DNA of 64,000 bases from Selenomonas sp. TAMA-11512 (GCF_037076525.1 NZ_AP029018.1:806001-870000), one strand, 5' to 3'. Shown: positions 27,395 through 36,599, counted from the stretch's first letter. Program-made: numbers and translations. The notes: generated from the letters alone by a model not told the origin.

Positions 27395-27422
27395 AGGCTG
27401 CCAGTTTATCCGCGCTTTCTTG
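27374..27422. repeat. Short copy of the dispersed inverted-repeat element (copy E)
   Basis: About 49 bp. The left end AGGAATCGCTGATAAAATGA is nearly that of copy D (62278-62295), and the right end on the minus strand, AAGAAAGCGCGGATAAACTG, is its inverted partner. It supplies the stop codon of the GNAT gene. Confidence 0.65.
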
Positions 27423-27443
27423 CTAATCGAATACTGCAAAGAG

Positions 27444-27482
27444 AACGGTCATGCGAGTATTCGGCTTGCACGGCCGTTTTTA
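27444..27482 (+). terminator. Terminator after hxlR-GNAT
   Basis: An 11-bp stem with one mismatch (AACGGTCATGC with GCACGGCCGTT) and a run of five T at 27477-27481. Confidence 0.75.
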
Positions 27483-27501
27483 TCATGCCTGTTCGGCGCC
27501 C

Positions 27502-27544
27502 CAAAAAAGCAAGGGCCGCCGCATGTTGATGTGCAGCAGCCCTT
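27502..27544 (-). terminator. Terminator of the TAXI-TRAP operon
   Basis: On the minus strand AAGGGCTGCTGCA pairs with TGCGGCGGCCCTT, followed by GCTTTTTTGG. It lies five bases beyond the permease stop. Confidence 0.85.
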
Positions 27545-27549
27545 GTCTG

Positions 27550-29487
27550 TCATGCTTGAGGAAGCTTTTTCCGCGTCTTGTACTGGGAGAGTATGCCGAA
27601 GAAAAGAAGCGCAAAGCCGATGATGTCGGTCGTGAGCCCCGAGTGGACGAGGAGAAGACCTCCGAAGAAGAGAAGGACTCTCTCGAGCATCGTCGTCGGC
27701 ACGAGGAGGCAGCCGATCAGGGAGGCGCTGATCCCGATCATGCCGATCAGCGCGGTGATAAGAATGTGGGCAACGCCGAGAGGTGTCGGGTTGATCATCA
27801 GAATCTGCGGTGACAGGACGAAGATATAGGGGATGATGAACGCCGCGATGGCGAGCTTGGAGGCGTTGACACCCGTACGAAGAGGATTGCCGCCGGAAAT
27901 CGCGGAACCGGCAAAGGCTGCGAGGGCGACAGGCGGCGTGACGTCCGCAATGATGCCGAAGTAGAAGACAAACATGTGCGCCGCAAGGATGGGAACCCCC
28001 ATCTGAATGAGAGCCGGTGCCGCGATCGTCGAGGTGATGACGTAGTTCGCCGTTGTCGGGACACCCATACCGAGGATGATGGAGGTGATCATCGTGAAGA
28101 AGAGCGTGGGAAGGAGCATGCCTCCGGAAAGCTGCAGGAGTGCGGAGGCAAGCTTCAGGCCGACGCCTGTCTTTGTGACGACGCCGATGATGATGCCCGC
28201 AGCGGCACAGGCGACGAGGACGCCGAGAACATTCTTTGCGCCGAGCTCCAGACCGTGGATGATCTCTCTTGGCGACATGCGCGTCGAAGCGCGAAGCGAA
28301 GCGGCAAGGATGGAAAGAATGATTGCCCAAAGCGCGGCTTTCATCGGCGTGTAGCCGGAGACAAGGAGGTAGACGATGACGATGAGAGGAATGGCAAGAT
28401 GACCGCGCTCCTTTAGGATGTTCATCGCGGAGGGAAGCTCGTTTCTCGGAATGCCTTTTAGATTGCTGCGGCGCGCCTCGAGGTGAACGCCGATCCAGAT
28501 GCCGGTGAAGTAGAGAAGGGCCGGAATCGTAGCCGCGGCGACAACCTCGACATAGGGAACGCCGACAAACTCCGCCATGAGAAATGCAGCGGCACCCATG
28601 ACGGGCGGCATGAGCTGACCGCCCGTGGAAGCCGCGGCTTCGACAGCGCCGGCAAAGTTCTTGTTGTAGCCGAGCTTCATCATCATGGGAATGGTGAAGG
28701 AGCCTGTACCGGCGACATTCGCGACGGAGCTGCCGGAGACGGTGCCCATGAGCCCCGAGGAGAGGACGGCGACCTTGGCGGGACCGCCGCGCGCCCAGCC
28801 GGCGACTGCATTGGCAATGTCGATAAAGAAGTGACCGAGTCCCGTCGCCTCAAGGTAAGCGCCGAAGAGGATAAAGAGGAAGATAAATGTGGAAGAGACA
28901 CCGAGAGGAATGCCGAAGACACCCTCTGTTGTAAAGAAAAGATGCGATACGAGTTGCTCCAGGTTGAGGCCTCGATGCGCAAGGAGGCTCGGCATATAGG
29001 GCCCGAGAAAAGCGTAAGCGAGGAAGAGGAGGACGACCGTGACCATCGGCATGCCGACAACGCGGCGTGCCGCTTCGATGACGAGAAGGAGTCCGATGAT
29101 GCCGAAGACGAGATCGATATTCGTCGTTGAGCCTGCGCGGAGGACGAGGCTCTCATAGCTTGCCACGATGTAGAGCGGAGCCGCGGCGCCGAGAAAGGCG
29201 AAGATGACATCAACGGTATGGAGACTTTTCCGCGACCACGACTGCCGCATGGGATAGAGGAGGTAGACGAGGAAGAGACCGAAACCGAGGTGAACAGCGC
29301 GCTGTATATGCGCGTCAAGGACGCCGAAGAGAGCGGTGTAAACCTGAAAGAGAGAAAAGATGATAGCGACGAGTGTAATGCCTTTGCCAATCCAGCCATC
29401 ATGCTCGATGGTGTTTGATTCACGGTCATATTTCTTGAGTGCTTCTTCCGCTTTGGTTCGTGCCTCCGCGGAGGGGGTATTTGTCAT
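27550..29487 (-). CDS. Fused TRAP transporter permease (DctQ-DctM type)
   Basis: A 645-residue membrane protein combining the small (about residues 30-190, four helices) and large (about 200-640, about twelve helices) TRAP permease subunits, the arrangement found in TAXI systems. The large-subunit signature is seen in GLMGTVSGSSVANVAGTGSFTIPMM near residues 250-275 and the repeat-like block SIILGMGVPTTANYVITSTI near 475. It imports an organic acid using an ion gradient, with substrate delivered by the TAXI receptor upstream. AAAGGAA precedes the ATG. The substrate is unknown; dicarboxylates or glutamate-like acids are usual for TAXI systems. Confidence 0.93.
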   Translation of the reverse strand: MTNTPSAEARTKAEEALKKYDRESNTIEHDGWIGKGITLVAIIFSLFQVYTALFGVLDAHIQRAVHLGFGLFLVYLLYPMRQSWSRKSLHTVDVIFAFLGAAAPLYIVASYESLVLRAGSTTNIDLVFGIIGLLLVIEAARRVVGMPMVTVVLLFLAYAFLGPYMPSLLAHRGLNLEQLVSHLFFTTEGVFGIPLGVSSTFIFLFILFGAYLEATGLGHFFIDIANAVAGWARGGPAKVAVLSSGLMGTVSGSSVANVAGTGSFTIPMMMKLGYNKNFAGAVEAAASTGGQLMPPVMGAAAFLMAEFVGVPYVEVVAAATIPALLYFTGIWIGVHLEARRSNLKGIPRNELPSAMNILKERGHLAIPLIVIVYLLVSGYTPMKAALWAIILSILAASLRASTRMSPREIIHGLELGAKNVLGVLVACAAAGIIIGVVTKTGVGLKLASALLQLSGGMLLPTLFFTMITSIILGMGVPTTANYVITSTIAAPALIQMGVPILAAHMFVFYFGIIADVTPPVALAAFAGSAISGGNPLRTGVNASKLAIAAFIIPYIFVLSPQILMINPTPLGVAHILITALIGMIGISASLIGCLLVPTTMLERVLLFFGGLLLVHSGLTTDIIGFALLFFGILSQYKTRKKLPQA

Positions 29488-29505
29488 GAATGTATATTCC
29501 TTTCT

Positions 29506-29976
29506 TTAGTATAACAGTACCTCGTACCCCTTCAGAATTTTCACATCAACTCGACTTCCCAAGGGAACAAGGCGGTACAGCGGATACCGTTCACTGTCAA
29601 TGCAGAGCGTCAGCTCTGTCCCCACGCCGGGGCGCAGAGAAAGATGGGGAATCGGGCGATTCATGTCTCTTAAGGAAAATCCCTGCTCCGTAATGGAAAA
29701 TGAGCCGTCGCTCGTGAGGAACGGCAGCCCAAATCCGAAAGAGGAGTATTCCGTCTCATTTAAGCAAAACCCGTCGAGACGTTCGTTGACGATGAGGTGC
29801 TCTGAAACCTTTGTCCGCTGCACGGAGTGAATGAACGCAATATCGATCGAGGTGTTTTTTCCGGCGGGACGGATTGCGATGATTCCCTCCTCGCCCAGCA
29901 CGGCTATGACCGGCTGACTGAAGAGCAGCCACAGCCAAGCCAGGAGAAGGAGAAAATCCATGCACTTTGCCTTCAT
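29506..29976 (-). CDS. DUF1850 protein of the TAXI-TRAP operon
   Basis: A 156-residue protein with one N-terminal hydrophobic segment (LLLLAWLWLLFSQPVIAVL) acting as signal or anchor, so it is probably periplasmic. The remainder is a small beta-rich domain with FIHSVQRTKVSEHLIV and GFSLRDMNRPIPHLSLRPG, recognisable as DUF1850, which occurs almost only between TAXI receptor and permease genes. It sits ten bases after the receptor and 18 bases before the permease, all on the minus strand. Its role (receptor docking or gating) is unproven. Confidence 0.85.
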   Translation of the reverse strand: MKAKCMDFLLLLAWLWLLFSQPVIAVLGEEGIIAIRPAGKNTSIDIAFIHSVQRTKVSEHLIVNERLDGFCLNETEYSSFGFGLPFLTSDGSFSITEQGFSLRDMNRPIPHLSLRPGVGTELTLCIDSERYPLYRLVPLGSRVDVKILKGYEVLLY

Positions 29977-29985
29977 TGTCGGCGC

Positions 29986-30960
29986 TTACTTCGAAAGATA
30001 TTCGGCAGCGCCTTCGCTCATCTCGATGGACAGACCGTCCTTTGCGTGTTCCTTGGAGATTGCCTTGGCGGCCGTGTGCGCAGCCTGCAGCGCATCTAAG
30101 TTTTCAAAGAGGGCCTTCGTGATATCTCGGCTGAGCGACTTGTCGAGTTTGTCGGTCGCTACGAGCATCGCCATGACGGAGACGGCAGGCGTGTCCGTCG
30201 TGACACCTGCGTAGGTGTTTGCCGGGATGACGGTCTTCGTGTAGTACGGATACTTTGCGATCATCGCATCCGCCTTGTCGGCATCGACAGCGAGGAGGCG
30301 AATCTGATTCTGTGAGGAGATATCCTGGAGAGCTGCCGTCGGGAAGCCCGCCGTGACAAAGGCGGCGTCTATGTTTCCGTCGCGGAGCGCATTGGACGCC
30401 TCACCGAAGGACAGGTACTGCACCTGAATATCGTCATAGGTGAGACCGTAGGCCTCGAGAATCTGACGTGCGTTCGCGACAACCGAGGAGCCTGTTGCGC
30501 CGACGGCGACGCGCTTGCCCTTGAGATCGGCAATGCTGTTAATGCCGCTGTCCGCAAGCGTGACGATCTGGCATGTCTCCGGATAGAGGCTGGCAATGGC
30601 GCGAAGCCCCTTATACGCCTTCCCCTCAAACATCTCCGAGCCGTTCTGCGCATAGAACGCGATATCGTTCTGAATGATGGCGAGGTCGATATCGCCGCTC
30701 TGCAGCATGTTGATGTTGGCGACCGAGGCTCCCGTCGACTGCGCGCTCGCGTTCATATTCGGGATGGCCTTGTTGAGGATATCCGCCATGGCTCCGCCGA
30801 TCGGGTAGTATGTGCCGGCTGTGCCGCCCGTACCGATGTTGATGAAGGTATTGGCTGCACCACCGCCGCCGCCTTCCGAGCCGCAGCCGGCTGCGGCCGC
30901 GAGAAGCAGTGCGGCGGACAGACCGACGGCAATACGCTTCTTTAGGTTCTTGAAAAACAT
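29986..30960 (-). CDS. TAXI-family TRAP transporter solute receptor (lipoprotein)
   Basis: A 324-residue periplasmic binding protein. The signal peptide (KNLKKRIAVGLSAALLLAAA) ends in the lipobox AAAGC, so it is anchored to the membrane by a lipid. The mature protein starts with a Gly-rich spacer and the TAXI mark INIGTGGTAGTYYPIGGAMA, and continues with LKGKRVAVGATGSSVV. The ATG at 30960 follows AGGGAGG; an in-frame start 21 bases earlier lacks a ribosome site. First gene of a three-gene importer operon, with a promoter at 31014-31043. Confidence 0.95.
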   Translation of the reverse strand: MFFKNLKKRIAVGLSAALLLAAAAGCGSEGGGGGAANTFINIGTGGTAGTYYPIGGAMADILNKAIPNMNASAQSTGASVANINMLQSGDIDLAIIQNDIAFYAQNGSEMFEGKAYKGLRAIASLYPETCQIVTLADSGINSIADLKGKRVAVGATGSSVVANARQILEAYGLTYDDIQVQYLSFGEASNALRDGNIDAAFVTAGFPTAALQDISSQNQIRLLAVDADKADAMIAKYPYYTKTVIPANTYAGVTTDTPAVSVMAMLVATDKLDKSLSRDITKALFENLDALQAAHTAAKAISKEHAKDGLSIEMSEGAAEYLSK

Positions 30961-31013
30961 GAAAAAAACCTCCCTGCACACAACTATAACATTTCCTATA
31001 TATTACGCATGAT

Positions 31014-31043
31014 ATTTTAATATATATAATGGACAAATGTCAA
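31014..31043 (-). promoter_or_regulatory. Promoter of the TAXI-TRAP operon
   Basis: On the minus strand consensus TTGACA (31043-31038) and TAAAAT (31019-31014) are spaced by 18 bases, 54 bases before the receptor ATG. The palindrome GTGTATACAC lies immediately upstream at 31053-31062. Confidence 0.6.
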
Positions 31044-31156
31044 GCTGTATGTGTGTATACACGGTACATAAAAATAAAACCGACGAAAGGAATTGTCTGA
31101 CTTTTATCGAATTAAAAGATGGGAATAGAGGAGATCTCCGGAAGGAAGTGAGAGCG

Positions 31157-31747
31157 ATGCCGATGCCGCGAAAGTCCATGATCGTATTGCTGGTGCTGCT
31201 TTTCGCCGCCTTTGCGGGGGTGATGTACGGGTTGTCCGCGCAGGAGGACGCGTTGGTCGCCGTTAGTCGGGACGCTTCGAACGCGGACGGAAAAGCGGCC
31301 GTGCCCGCGCAGGAGCGCATCGTCGTCTATGTGACCGGCGGCGTGCGTGACCCGGGCGTCTACGAGATGGCTTCCGGCAGCCGCGTCGAGGCTCTCGTCA
31401 GAGCCGCCGGCGGCGCGCTTGAGACGGCCGACCTCGAGAACATCAATCTCGCGCAGTCGCTCAAGGACGGGATGCAGGTGCGTGTGCCGGAGCGCATCCA
31501 AGAGCGTGCACCGGGAGCAGGCGATGATGCAAAGGGGACAGGCACACACGAGGACGGGCGTGTCAATATCAATACGGCCGATGAAAAGCAGCTCGATGCG
31601 CTTCCCGGCATCGGTCCCGCGATGGCGCAGCGGATTCTGGAATACCGCAGGGAGAACGGCTCCTTCCAATCGGCGGAGGATCTCAAAAAGGTGCGCGGCA
31701 TCGGTGATGCCAAGTTTGAGAAGCTCAAGGACAAGGTCAAACTATGA
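31157..31747 (+). CDS. comEA: ComEA-type competence DNA receptor
   Basis: Binds double-stranded DNA during natural transformation. The 196-residue protein has an N-terminal membrane anchor (residues 8-25), an SLBB domain (IVVYVTGGVRDPGVYEM near residue 56) and two C-terminal helix-hairpin-helix motifs (VNINTADEKQLDALPGIGP and SAEDLKKVRGIGDAKFE) that grip the DNA backbone. The ATG at 31157 follows GGAAG. Its stop overlaps the comEC start (ATGA). Confidence 0.95.
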   Translation: MPMPRKSMIVLLVLLFAAFAGVMYGLSAQEDALVAVSRDASNADGKAAVPAQERIVVYVTGGVRDPGVYEMASGSRVEALVRAAGGALETADLENINLAQSLKDGMQVRVPERIQERAPGAGDDAKGTGTHEDGRVNINTADEKQLDALPGIGPAMAQRILEYRRENGSFQSAEDLKKVRGIGDAKFEKLKDKVKL

Positions 31748-34161
31748 AGGCGGACTTTTATGCTCTGTCTTTTTTGAATACGTGCCTGCTCGCACTGGGT
31801 GCGGGCATTTTTCTTATCGATTACGCCGTATCCCGGAATATGGATTTGCCGTCGATGCTCTTTCTGCAGGGGCTGCTTATCGCGCTGTTTCTCGCGGCGG
31901 CGGCTGCGGTCCGGCTGCGTCATCGTGCTGCCCGATACGCGCTGATCATCCTGTGCGCACTGCTCGGCGCATGGCGGCTGCTCTCTGTCGAGATCCTGCC
32001 GGCGCATGATGTATCCGCTTATCTTGGACAGGAAGTGCAGGTCACGGGGACGCTCCTTGAGGCGCCGCGTATCCGGGAGCTGCCGGAGGGCGTGTCGTAT
32101 CGCTATACGCTGGAGGTCGGGCAGGCTGTCGTGCATGGCGAGCGGAAGGCCTCCGCGGGGCGGCTCTACGTATCGGAGTTCCGCAAGACGGGAAGCGAGG
32201 CGAAGCCGGTTCCGGAGATCGGCGATATACTTCAAGCGCAGGGCGAGATAAAACCCATCCATACCTATAAGAATCCGGGACAGATCGACTTCACCCGCCA
32301 GGCGGCGCTGCATGGTGTCCGCGGACGACTGTCCGCGAGGCAGGGCGTCGATGTGACACCCGCCGATGCGCATCCCGTTCGGCGGCAGATAGAACATATC
32401 CGCACGTTCTATGCGAAGCTGCTCGCCGCAAGTATGAGTGAAGCGGATGCCGCCGCGATCTTCGCGATGCTCTTCGGCGGCTATGAAGGGGTCAATCCGG
32501 ACTTGGTCGAGGCGTTTGCGGTGACGGGGCTCATTCACATCCTGTCGGTATCGGGCTCTCATATCACGCTCCTGGCGGCGGTCATCGCGGCGTTCGGCCG
32601 CATGCTGCACATGCCCGTTCGGATGACGACGGTCTTGGTCCTTCTCGCGGTCGGCGTCTATACGGCGCTGTCCGGCTTTGCGGTGCCTGCCGTGCGCTCG
32701 GCGCTCATGGGAGGTCTGGCGTGTATCGCTCTCGCTTTGGAGCGGGAGTCGGATGCGCGGCGCCTGCTGGCGATACTGGCGATCTTCCTGCTCCTGCTGG
32801 AGCCGCGCTGGCTGTTTGATGTGAGCTTTCTGCTGTCGTTCGCGGCGACCGGAGGGCTCCTGTATCTGGCACCCGTGTTTCATCGGCGGATGACGGCTTG
32901 GAAGACGCCTCGCTTCATCTCGCTTGCCGTCTCCGTGACGCTCGCGGCGCAGCTTGCCGCGCTTCCCGTGATGGCTTGGTATTTCGGCCGCTTTTCCATA
33001 AGTGCTTTCCTTGCCAATATCGTACTCTTGCCGCTCGTCGAGATCATTCTCATGTTGGCGCTGGGCGCGGGCATTCTCGCTCTTTGCCTGCCGTTCCTGT
33101 CAAAGCTTGTCTTTGCGGCGGCGAGTCTCCTGCTCGGGATCGTCTTCGAGGGGACACGGTTTCTGTCGCGGCTGCCCTACAGCGAGGTACATATGGCGGC
33201 ATTGCCCGCCTGGCTGACATGCGTCTACTATTCCCTGCTCAGCATCCCCGCACTTCCCGAGGAGGAGCGGAGCAGGCTGTGGGCACCGCTGCAAAAGGTG
33301 AGGGGACGATCGCTTGCCGGCGTGCTGCTGATGCTGTTCCTTGGAGGAATCCTCTGCACGGCGTATTTAAAAAGCGATGAGATGACCGTGCACTTCATCG
33401 ACGTGGGGCAGGGGGACGCCGCCGTTGTCGTAACGCCGCACGGGCACGCCTTCATGATCGATACGGGAGGAACGAGAGACGGTCTCTTTGATGTGGGAGC
33501 GCGGGTCGATGTGCCGTACCTGCGGCATCATGGCGTGCAGCGGCTCGATGCGATCTTTCTGACACACGCGCATGAAGATCACGCCGGCGGTGCGGGGAGC
33601 GTTATGAAGAGCATCGAGACGGGACTCCTTGTGACGGCGTCGGAGGAGCGCAGGGAGTACGCGAAGAGCATGCAGCTGCCCTTTTCGAGCGCGCTCCTGG
33701 ATAAGCGGCACGTCGCCCGGACGGGGGAGCGCTATGCGATTGACGGTGTGGACATCGAGGTGCTCTACGCGCCTGCGGCGCAGTCGGCGGCCAAACGCGA
33801 AACGGGCAATGAGCTCTCCACGGTCATACGCGTATCCTATGGGGACGCATCCTTTCTCTTCACGGGGGATTTGACGGCGGAGCAGGAGGCGGAGGTTTTG
33901 CGGATAACGAGCCCGCGGGCGACAGTGCTGAAGGTCGCTCATCACGGCTCAAAGACGTCGTCGACGGATGCTTTTCTCAAGGCGGCGGCGCCTCTGTACG
34001 CGGTCATCAGTGTCGGCGCGAACAACACGTTCGGGCACCCGGACCCGTCGGTGCTTGAACGGCTTGAGACGACGGGCGCGCGCGTGCTGCGTACGGATTG
34101 TGACGGAGCGATACGGTTTGCGACAGACGGCAGGATGCTGCGCGTGAAAACGTATCGATGA
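31744..34161 (+). CDS. comEC: ComEC/Rec2 DNA-uptake channel
   Basis: The channel that passes single-stranded DNA into the cytoplasm. The 805-residue protein has an N-terminal DUF4131 membrane region, the competence core with GLIHILSVSGSHITLL near residue 265, then several membrane helices, and a C-terminal metallo-beta-lactamase-like domain with VHFIDVGQGDAAVV, LTHAHEDHAGG, FTGDL and KVAHHGSKTSS, whose His and Asp could bind metal and degrade the second strand. All three family domains are complete. Together with ComEA this suggests competence, but pilus genes are not in the window. Confidence 0.96.
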   Translation: MKADFYALSFLNTCLLALGAGIFLIDYAVSRNMDLPSMLFLQGLLIALFLAAAAAVRLRHRAARYALIILCALLGAWRLLSVEILPAHDVSAYLGQEVQVTGTLLEAPRIRELPEGVSYRYTLEVGQAVVHGERKASAGRLYVSEFRKTGSEAKPVPEIGDILQAQGEIKPIHTYKNPGQIDFTRQAALHGVRGRLSARQGVDVTPADAHPVRRQIEHIRTFYAKLLAASMSEADAAAIFAMLFGGYEGVNPDLVEAFAVTGLIHILSVSGSHITLLAAVIAAFGRMLHMPVRMTTVLVLLAVGVYTALSGFAVPAVRSALMGGLACIALALERESDARRLLAILAIFLLLLEPRWLFDVSFLLSFAATGGLLYLAPVFHRRMTAWKTPRFISLAVSVTLAAQLAALPVMAWYFGRFSISAFLANIVLLPLVEIILMLALGAGILALCLPFLSKLVFAAASLLLGIVFEGTRFLSRLPYSEVHMAALPAWLTCVYYSLLSIPALPEEERSRLWAPLQKVRGRSLAGVLLMLFLGGILCTAYLKSDEMTVHFIDVGQGDAAVVVTPHGHAFMIDTGGTRDGLFDVGARVDVPYLRHHGVQRLDAIFLTHAHEDHAGGAGSVMKSIETGLLVTASEERREYAKSMQLPFSSALLDKRHVARTGERYAIDGVDIEVLYAPAAQSAAKRETGNELSTVIRVSYGDASFLFTGDLTAEQEAEVLRITSPRATVLKVAHHGSKTSSTDAFLKAAAPLYAVISVGANNTFGHPDPSVLERLETTGARVLRTDCDGAIRFATDGRMLRVKTYR

Positions 34162-34188
34162 GGTATATGGACGGAAGGGATGGAGAGA

Positions 34189-35703
34189 ATGAGACGTCGA
34201 GCGGAGGATGCGGGACGCGCGTATGCGGCGATTGATCTGAAGTCCTTCTACGCGTCGGTGGAGTGCATGGAGCGCGGCCTCGATCCGCTGCGCACCTGCC
34301 TCGTGGTAGCGGATGCGTCAAGGACGGATAAGACCATCTGTCTCGCCGTCTCTCCCGCGCTGAAAGCCTATCGTGTGCCCGCCAGACCCCGGCTTTTTGA
34401 AGTCAGGCAAATCCTGCAGGAGGTCAATGCCGCAAGACGATACAAAGCGCCGGGGCGCAAGCTGGAAGGAGCCTCTGCGGACAGCGCCGAGCTCGAGAAG
34501 AATCCTTCCCTGGCGGCGGACTTCGTCATCGCCGTGCCGCAGATGGCAAAATACATGGAGATCAGCCGCAGGATCTACGGCATATACCTTCGGCACATCG
34601 CGCCGGAGGATATTCATGCGTATTCGATCGATGAGGTATTCATCGACCTGCATCCCTATCTCCTGTCCAATCGCATGACGCCGCATGAGATGGTCGTAAG
34701 CCTCCTTCGGGAGGTTGTCCGGGAGACGGGCATCACGGCGACGGCGGGCATCGGTACGAATCTGTATCTCGCCAAGGCGGCGATGGATATCATGGCGAAA
34801 AAGATGTCGGCCGATGAAGACGGTGTGCGCATTGCGGAGCTGGACGAGGAAACGTATCGGAGAGAGCTGTGGACGCATCAGCCGCTGACGGATTTCTGGC
34901 GCGTGGGCAAGGGGACGGCGAGAAAGCTGGCGGAGAACGGCTTGTACACGATGGGAGATATAGCCGCCACGATGCTGGACAGCGCTCCCACCGGCAGGGA
35001 TGAACGCATGATGTTCCGCCTCTTCGGCGTCAATGCGGAGCTCCTCATCGACCACGCATGGGGCGTAGAGCCGTGTACGATAGCGGATATAAAAGCCTAT
35101 CGCTCGCAGGATACGAGCGTGGTATCCGGGCAGGTGCTGCAGGAGCCGTATACATTTGACAAGGCGCGCATCGTCGCGCGGGAAATGGCGGAAAGCGTGG
35201 CGATCGACCTGCGGGCAAAGGGACTCGTCACGAAGCGGATCGTATTGATCGTGGGCTATGATGCGGAGAATCTCAAGGGAGCTGCCGATTATCAGGGCGA
35301 GGTCAAAATCGACCGTTACGGGCGAAAAGTGCCGAAGCACGCGCGCGGCACACAAAACCTCTCTTCCTATACGGCGCTCTCCAACAGCCTGATCGAGCAT
35401 GTCACCCGCCTGTACGAGCGGATCACGGACAGGACGCTGCTCGTGCGCCGCCTGACCATAGCGGCGACGCAGCTCAGGACAGGCGAGGAAGCTGAAGCCG
35501 TGCAGCGGGAGATGGACTTGTTTGCCGAAGCGGACGGGGAAACGGCAGATGCGGCTCGCGAGGAGAAGGAGCAGAGAATCGACGATGCGGTGCTCGCCAT
35601 CAAGCAGAGATTCGGAAAGAATTCCGTCCTGCGCGGAACGAACCTGCTGGAGGGAGCGACGCAGCGGGACAGAAATCAGATGATCGGAGGACATAAGGCG
35701 TGA
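34189..35703 (+). CDS. Y-family DNA polymerase (UvrX/UmuC-like)
   Basis: A 504-residue translesion polymerase. The catalytic palm has AAIDLKSFYASVE (first Asp, steric-gate region) near residue 13 and YSIDEVFIDL (second Asp-Glu) near 148; the thumb contains a helix-hairpin-helix around FWRVGKGTARKLAENG near 235; a little-finger domain and a longer C-terminus follow. The length and the polymerase plus YolD-like gene pair match the Firmicute UvrX/YqjW type rather than DinB. I chose ATG 34189, nine bases after GGAAGGG; 34180 is an alternative but too close to that site. The stop overlaps the next start. Confidence 0.92.
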   Translation: MRRRAEDAGRAYAAIDLKSFYASVECMERGLDPLRTCLVVADASRTDKTICLAVSPALKAYRVPARPRLFEVRQILQEVNAARRYKAPGRKLEGASADSAELEKNPSLAADFVIAVPQMAKYMEISRRIYGIYLRHIAPEDIHAYSIDEVFIDLHPYLLSNRMTPHEMVVSLLREVVRETGITATAGIGTNLYLAKAAMDIMAKKMSADEDGVRIAELDEETYRRELWTHQPLTDFWRVGKGTARKLAENGLYTMGDIAATMLDSAPTGRDERMMFRLFGVNAELLIDHAWGVEPCTIADIKAYRSQDTSVVSGQVLQEPYTFDKARIVAREMAESVAIDLRAKGLVTKRIVLIVGYDAENLKGAADYQGEVKIDRYGRKVPKHARGTQNLSSYTALSNSLIEHVTRLYERITDRTLLVRRLTIAATQLRTGEEAEAVQREMDLFAEADGETADAAREEKEQRIDDAVLAIKQRFGKNSVLRGTNLLEGATQRDRNQMIGGHKA

Positions 35704-36110
35704 CTTTGGAAGAGCTCTACACGATGCCCGCCCCGGCACTGAAGCACCACCCGCGCATGGAGCGGGCGAAGCGGGCGGCGCAGTTCATGCCCTTTGCCGC
35801 ACTCACGGGGTATGCAGCGGAGCTGCAGGAAGAGAGCCGATGTACGGAGCAATTCATCGAGCAGGATGAATACGAGAAGGAGGAAATCAACCGGCGGCTG
35901 GCGGAGCTGTTGGAGGACGCGGACGGCGCGCCCTGTGTCCGCATCGTGTTCTTCGTGCCGGACGCGCGAAAAGAGGGCGGAGCATATACGGCCGCGGAGG
36001 GACGATTGAAAAAGTATCGGACGGATGAGCGCGTGCTTGTCTTGGATGACGGGACGGAGATACCGACGGAGTTCATCTGCAGCGTTGAGCTGTCGGATCG
36101 CGACGGATAG
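35700..36110 (+). CDS. YolD-like accessory protein of the Y-family polymerase
   Basis: A 136-residue soluble protein with the family N-terminus HHPRMERAKRAAQFMPFAAL followed by a helical, acidic middle and a small C-terminal strand region. YolD-like proteins are encoded beside UvrX-type polymerases and may modulate them; the biochemical role is unknown. The start is GTG at 35700, overlapping the polymerase stop (GTGA), so the two are translationally coupled. Confidence 0.82.
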   Translation: MTLEELYTMPAPALKHHPRMERAKRAAQFMPFAALTGYAAELQEESRCTEQFIEQDEYEKEEINRRLAELLEDADGAPCVRIVFFVPDARKEGGAYTAAEGRLKKYRTDERVLVLDDGTEIPTEFICSVELSDRDG

Positions 36111-36161
36111 AAGCAATTTTTTATAAAAAGTCTGTTTCAGTCGATTTTGCGGCGCCAAGTA

Positions 36162-36170
36162 TGTTATAAT
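36162..36170 (+). promoter_or_regulatory. Extended -10 promoter of the DUF1232 gene
   Basis: TGT directly before TATAAT (36165-36170), 35 bases before the ATG; no good -35 box. Confidence 0.5.
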
Positions 36171-36205
36171 GGCAGAGCCGATGTTTCATGGAGAGGAGTC
36201 TGACT

Positions 36206-36598
36206 ATGTGGCTGCGCTTATTTACGCTGTTTAAGATGTTTCGCAGGGATTTCATCGTGCTGCTGGCGGCATTCAAAAATCCACGCACACCGAGAAGTGT
36301 CAAGATTGCCTTTATTGCGGCGATGCTCTACATGATCAGCCCCATAGATATCATCCCCGACTCCATACCGTTTTTGGGGGTTCTTGACGATGCGGTGATC
36401 CTGCCGACGGCGATCTACGGAATTCGGCAGATGCTCTCGCCCCGTGTGCGCTATGAGGCGGAGGAACAGGCTTCCGTCGTGGAGCGATACATGCCGCACA
36501 TCCTGATCGGCGTCACGGTCTTTCTCGTCCTATGGCTCCTCATACTGGGATATGGAGCGTACTCCCTTATTCGCTGGCTGATCGGCGCTTTAGGCTGA
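36206..36598 (+). CDS. DUF1232 (YkvA-like) membrane protein
   Basis: A 130-residue protein. The DUF1232 core, here IAFIAAMLYMISPIDIIPD with the invariant SPIDIIPD, spans about residues 35-75, followed by GVLDDAVILPTAIYGI. A second hydrophobic helix closes the C-terminus. The family is widespread and uncharacterised; some members are membrane-associated. GAGAGGAG precedes the ATG at 36206. The repeat element copy B begins directly behind the stop. Confidence 0.85.
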   Translation: MWLRLFTLFKMFRRDFIVLLAAFKNPRTPRSVKIAFIAAMLYMISPIDIIPDSIPFLGVLDDAVILPTAIYGIRQMLSPRVRYEAEEQASVVERYMPHILIGVTVFLVLWLLILGYGAYSLIRWLIGALG

Positions 36599-36599
36599 G

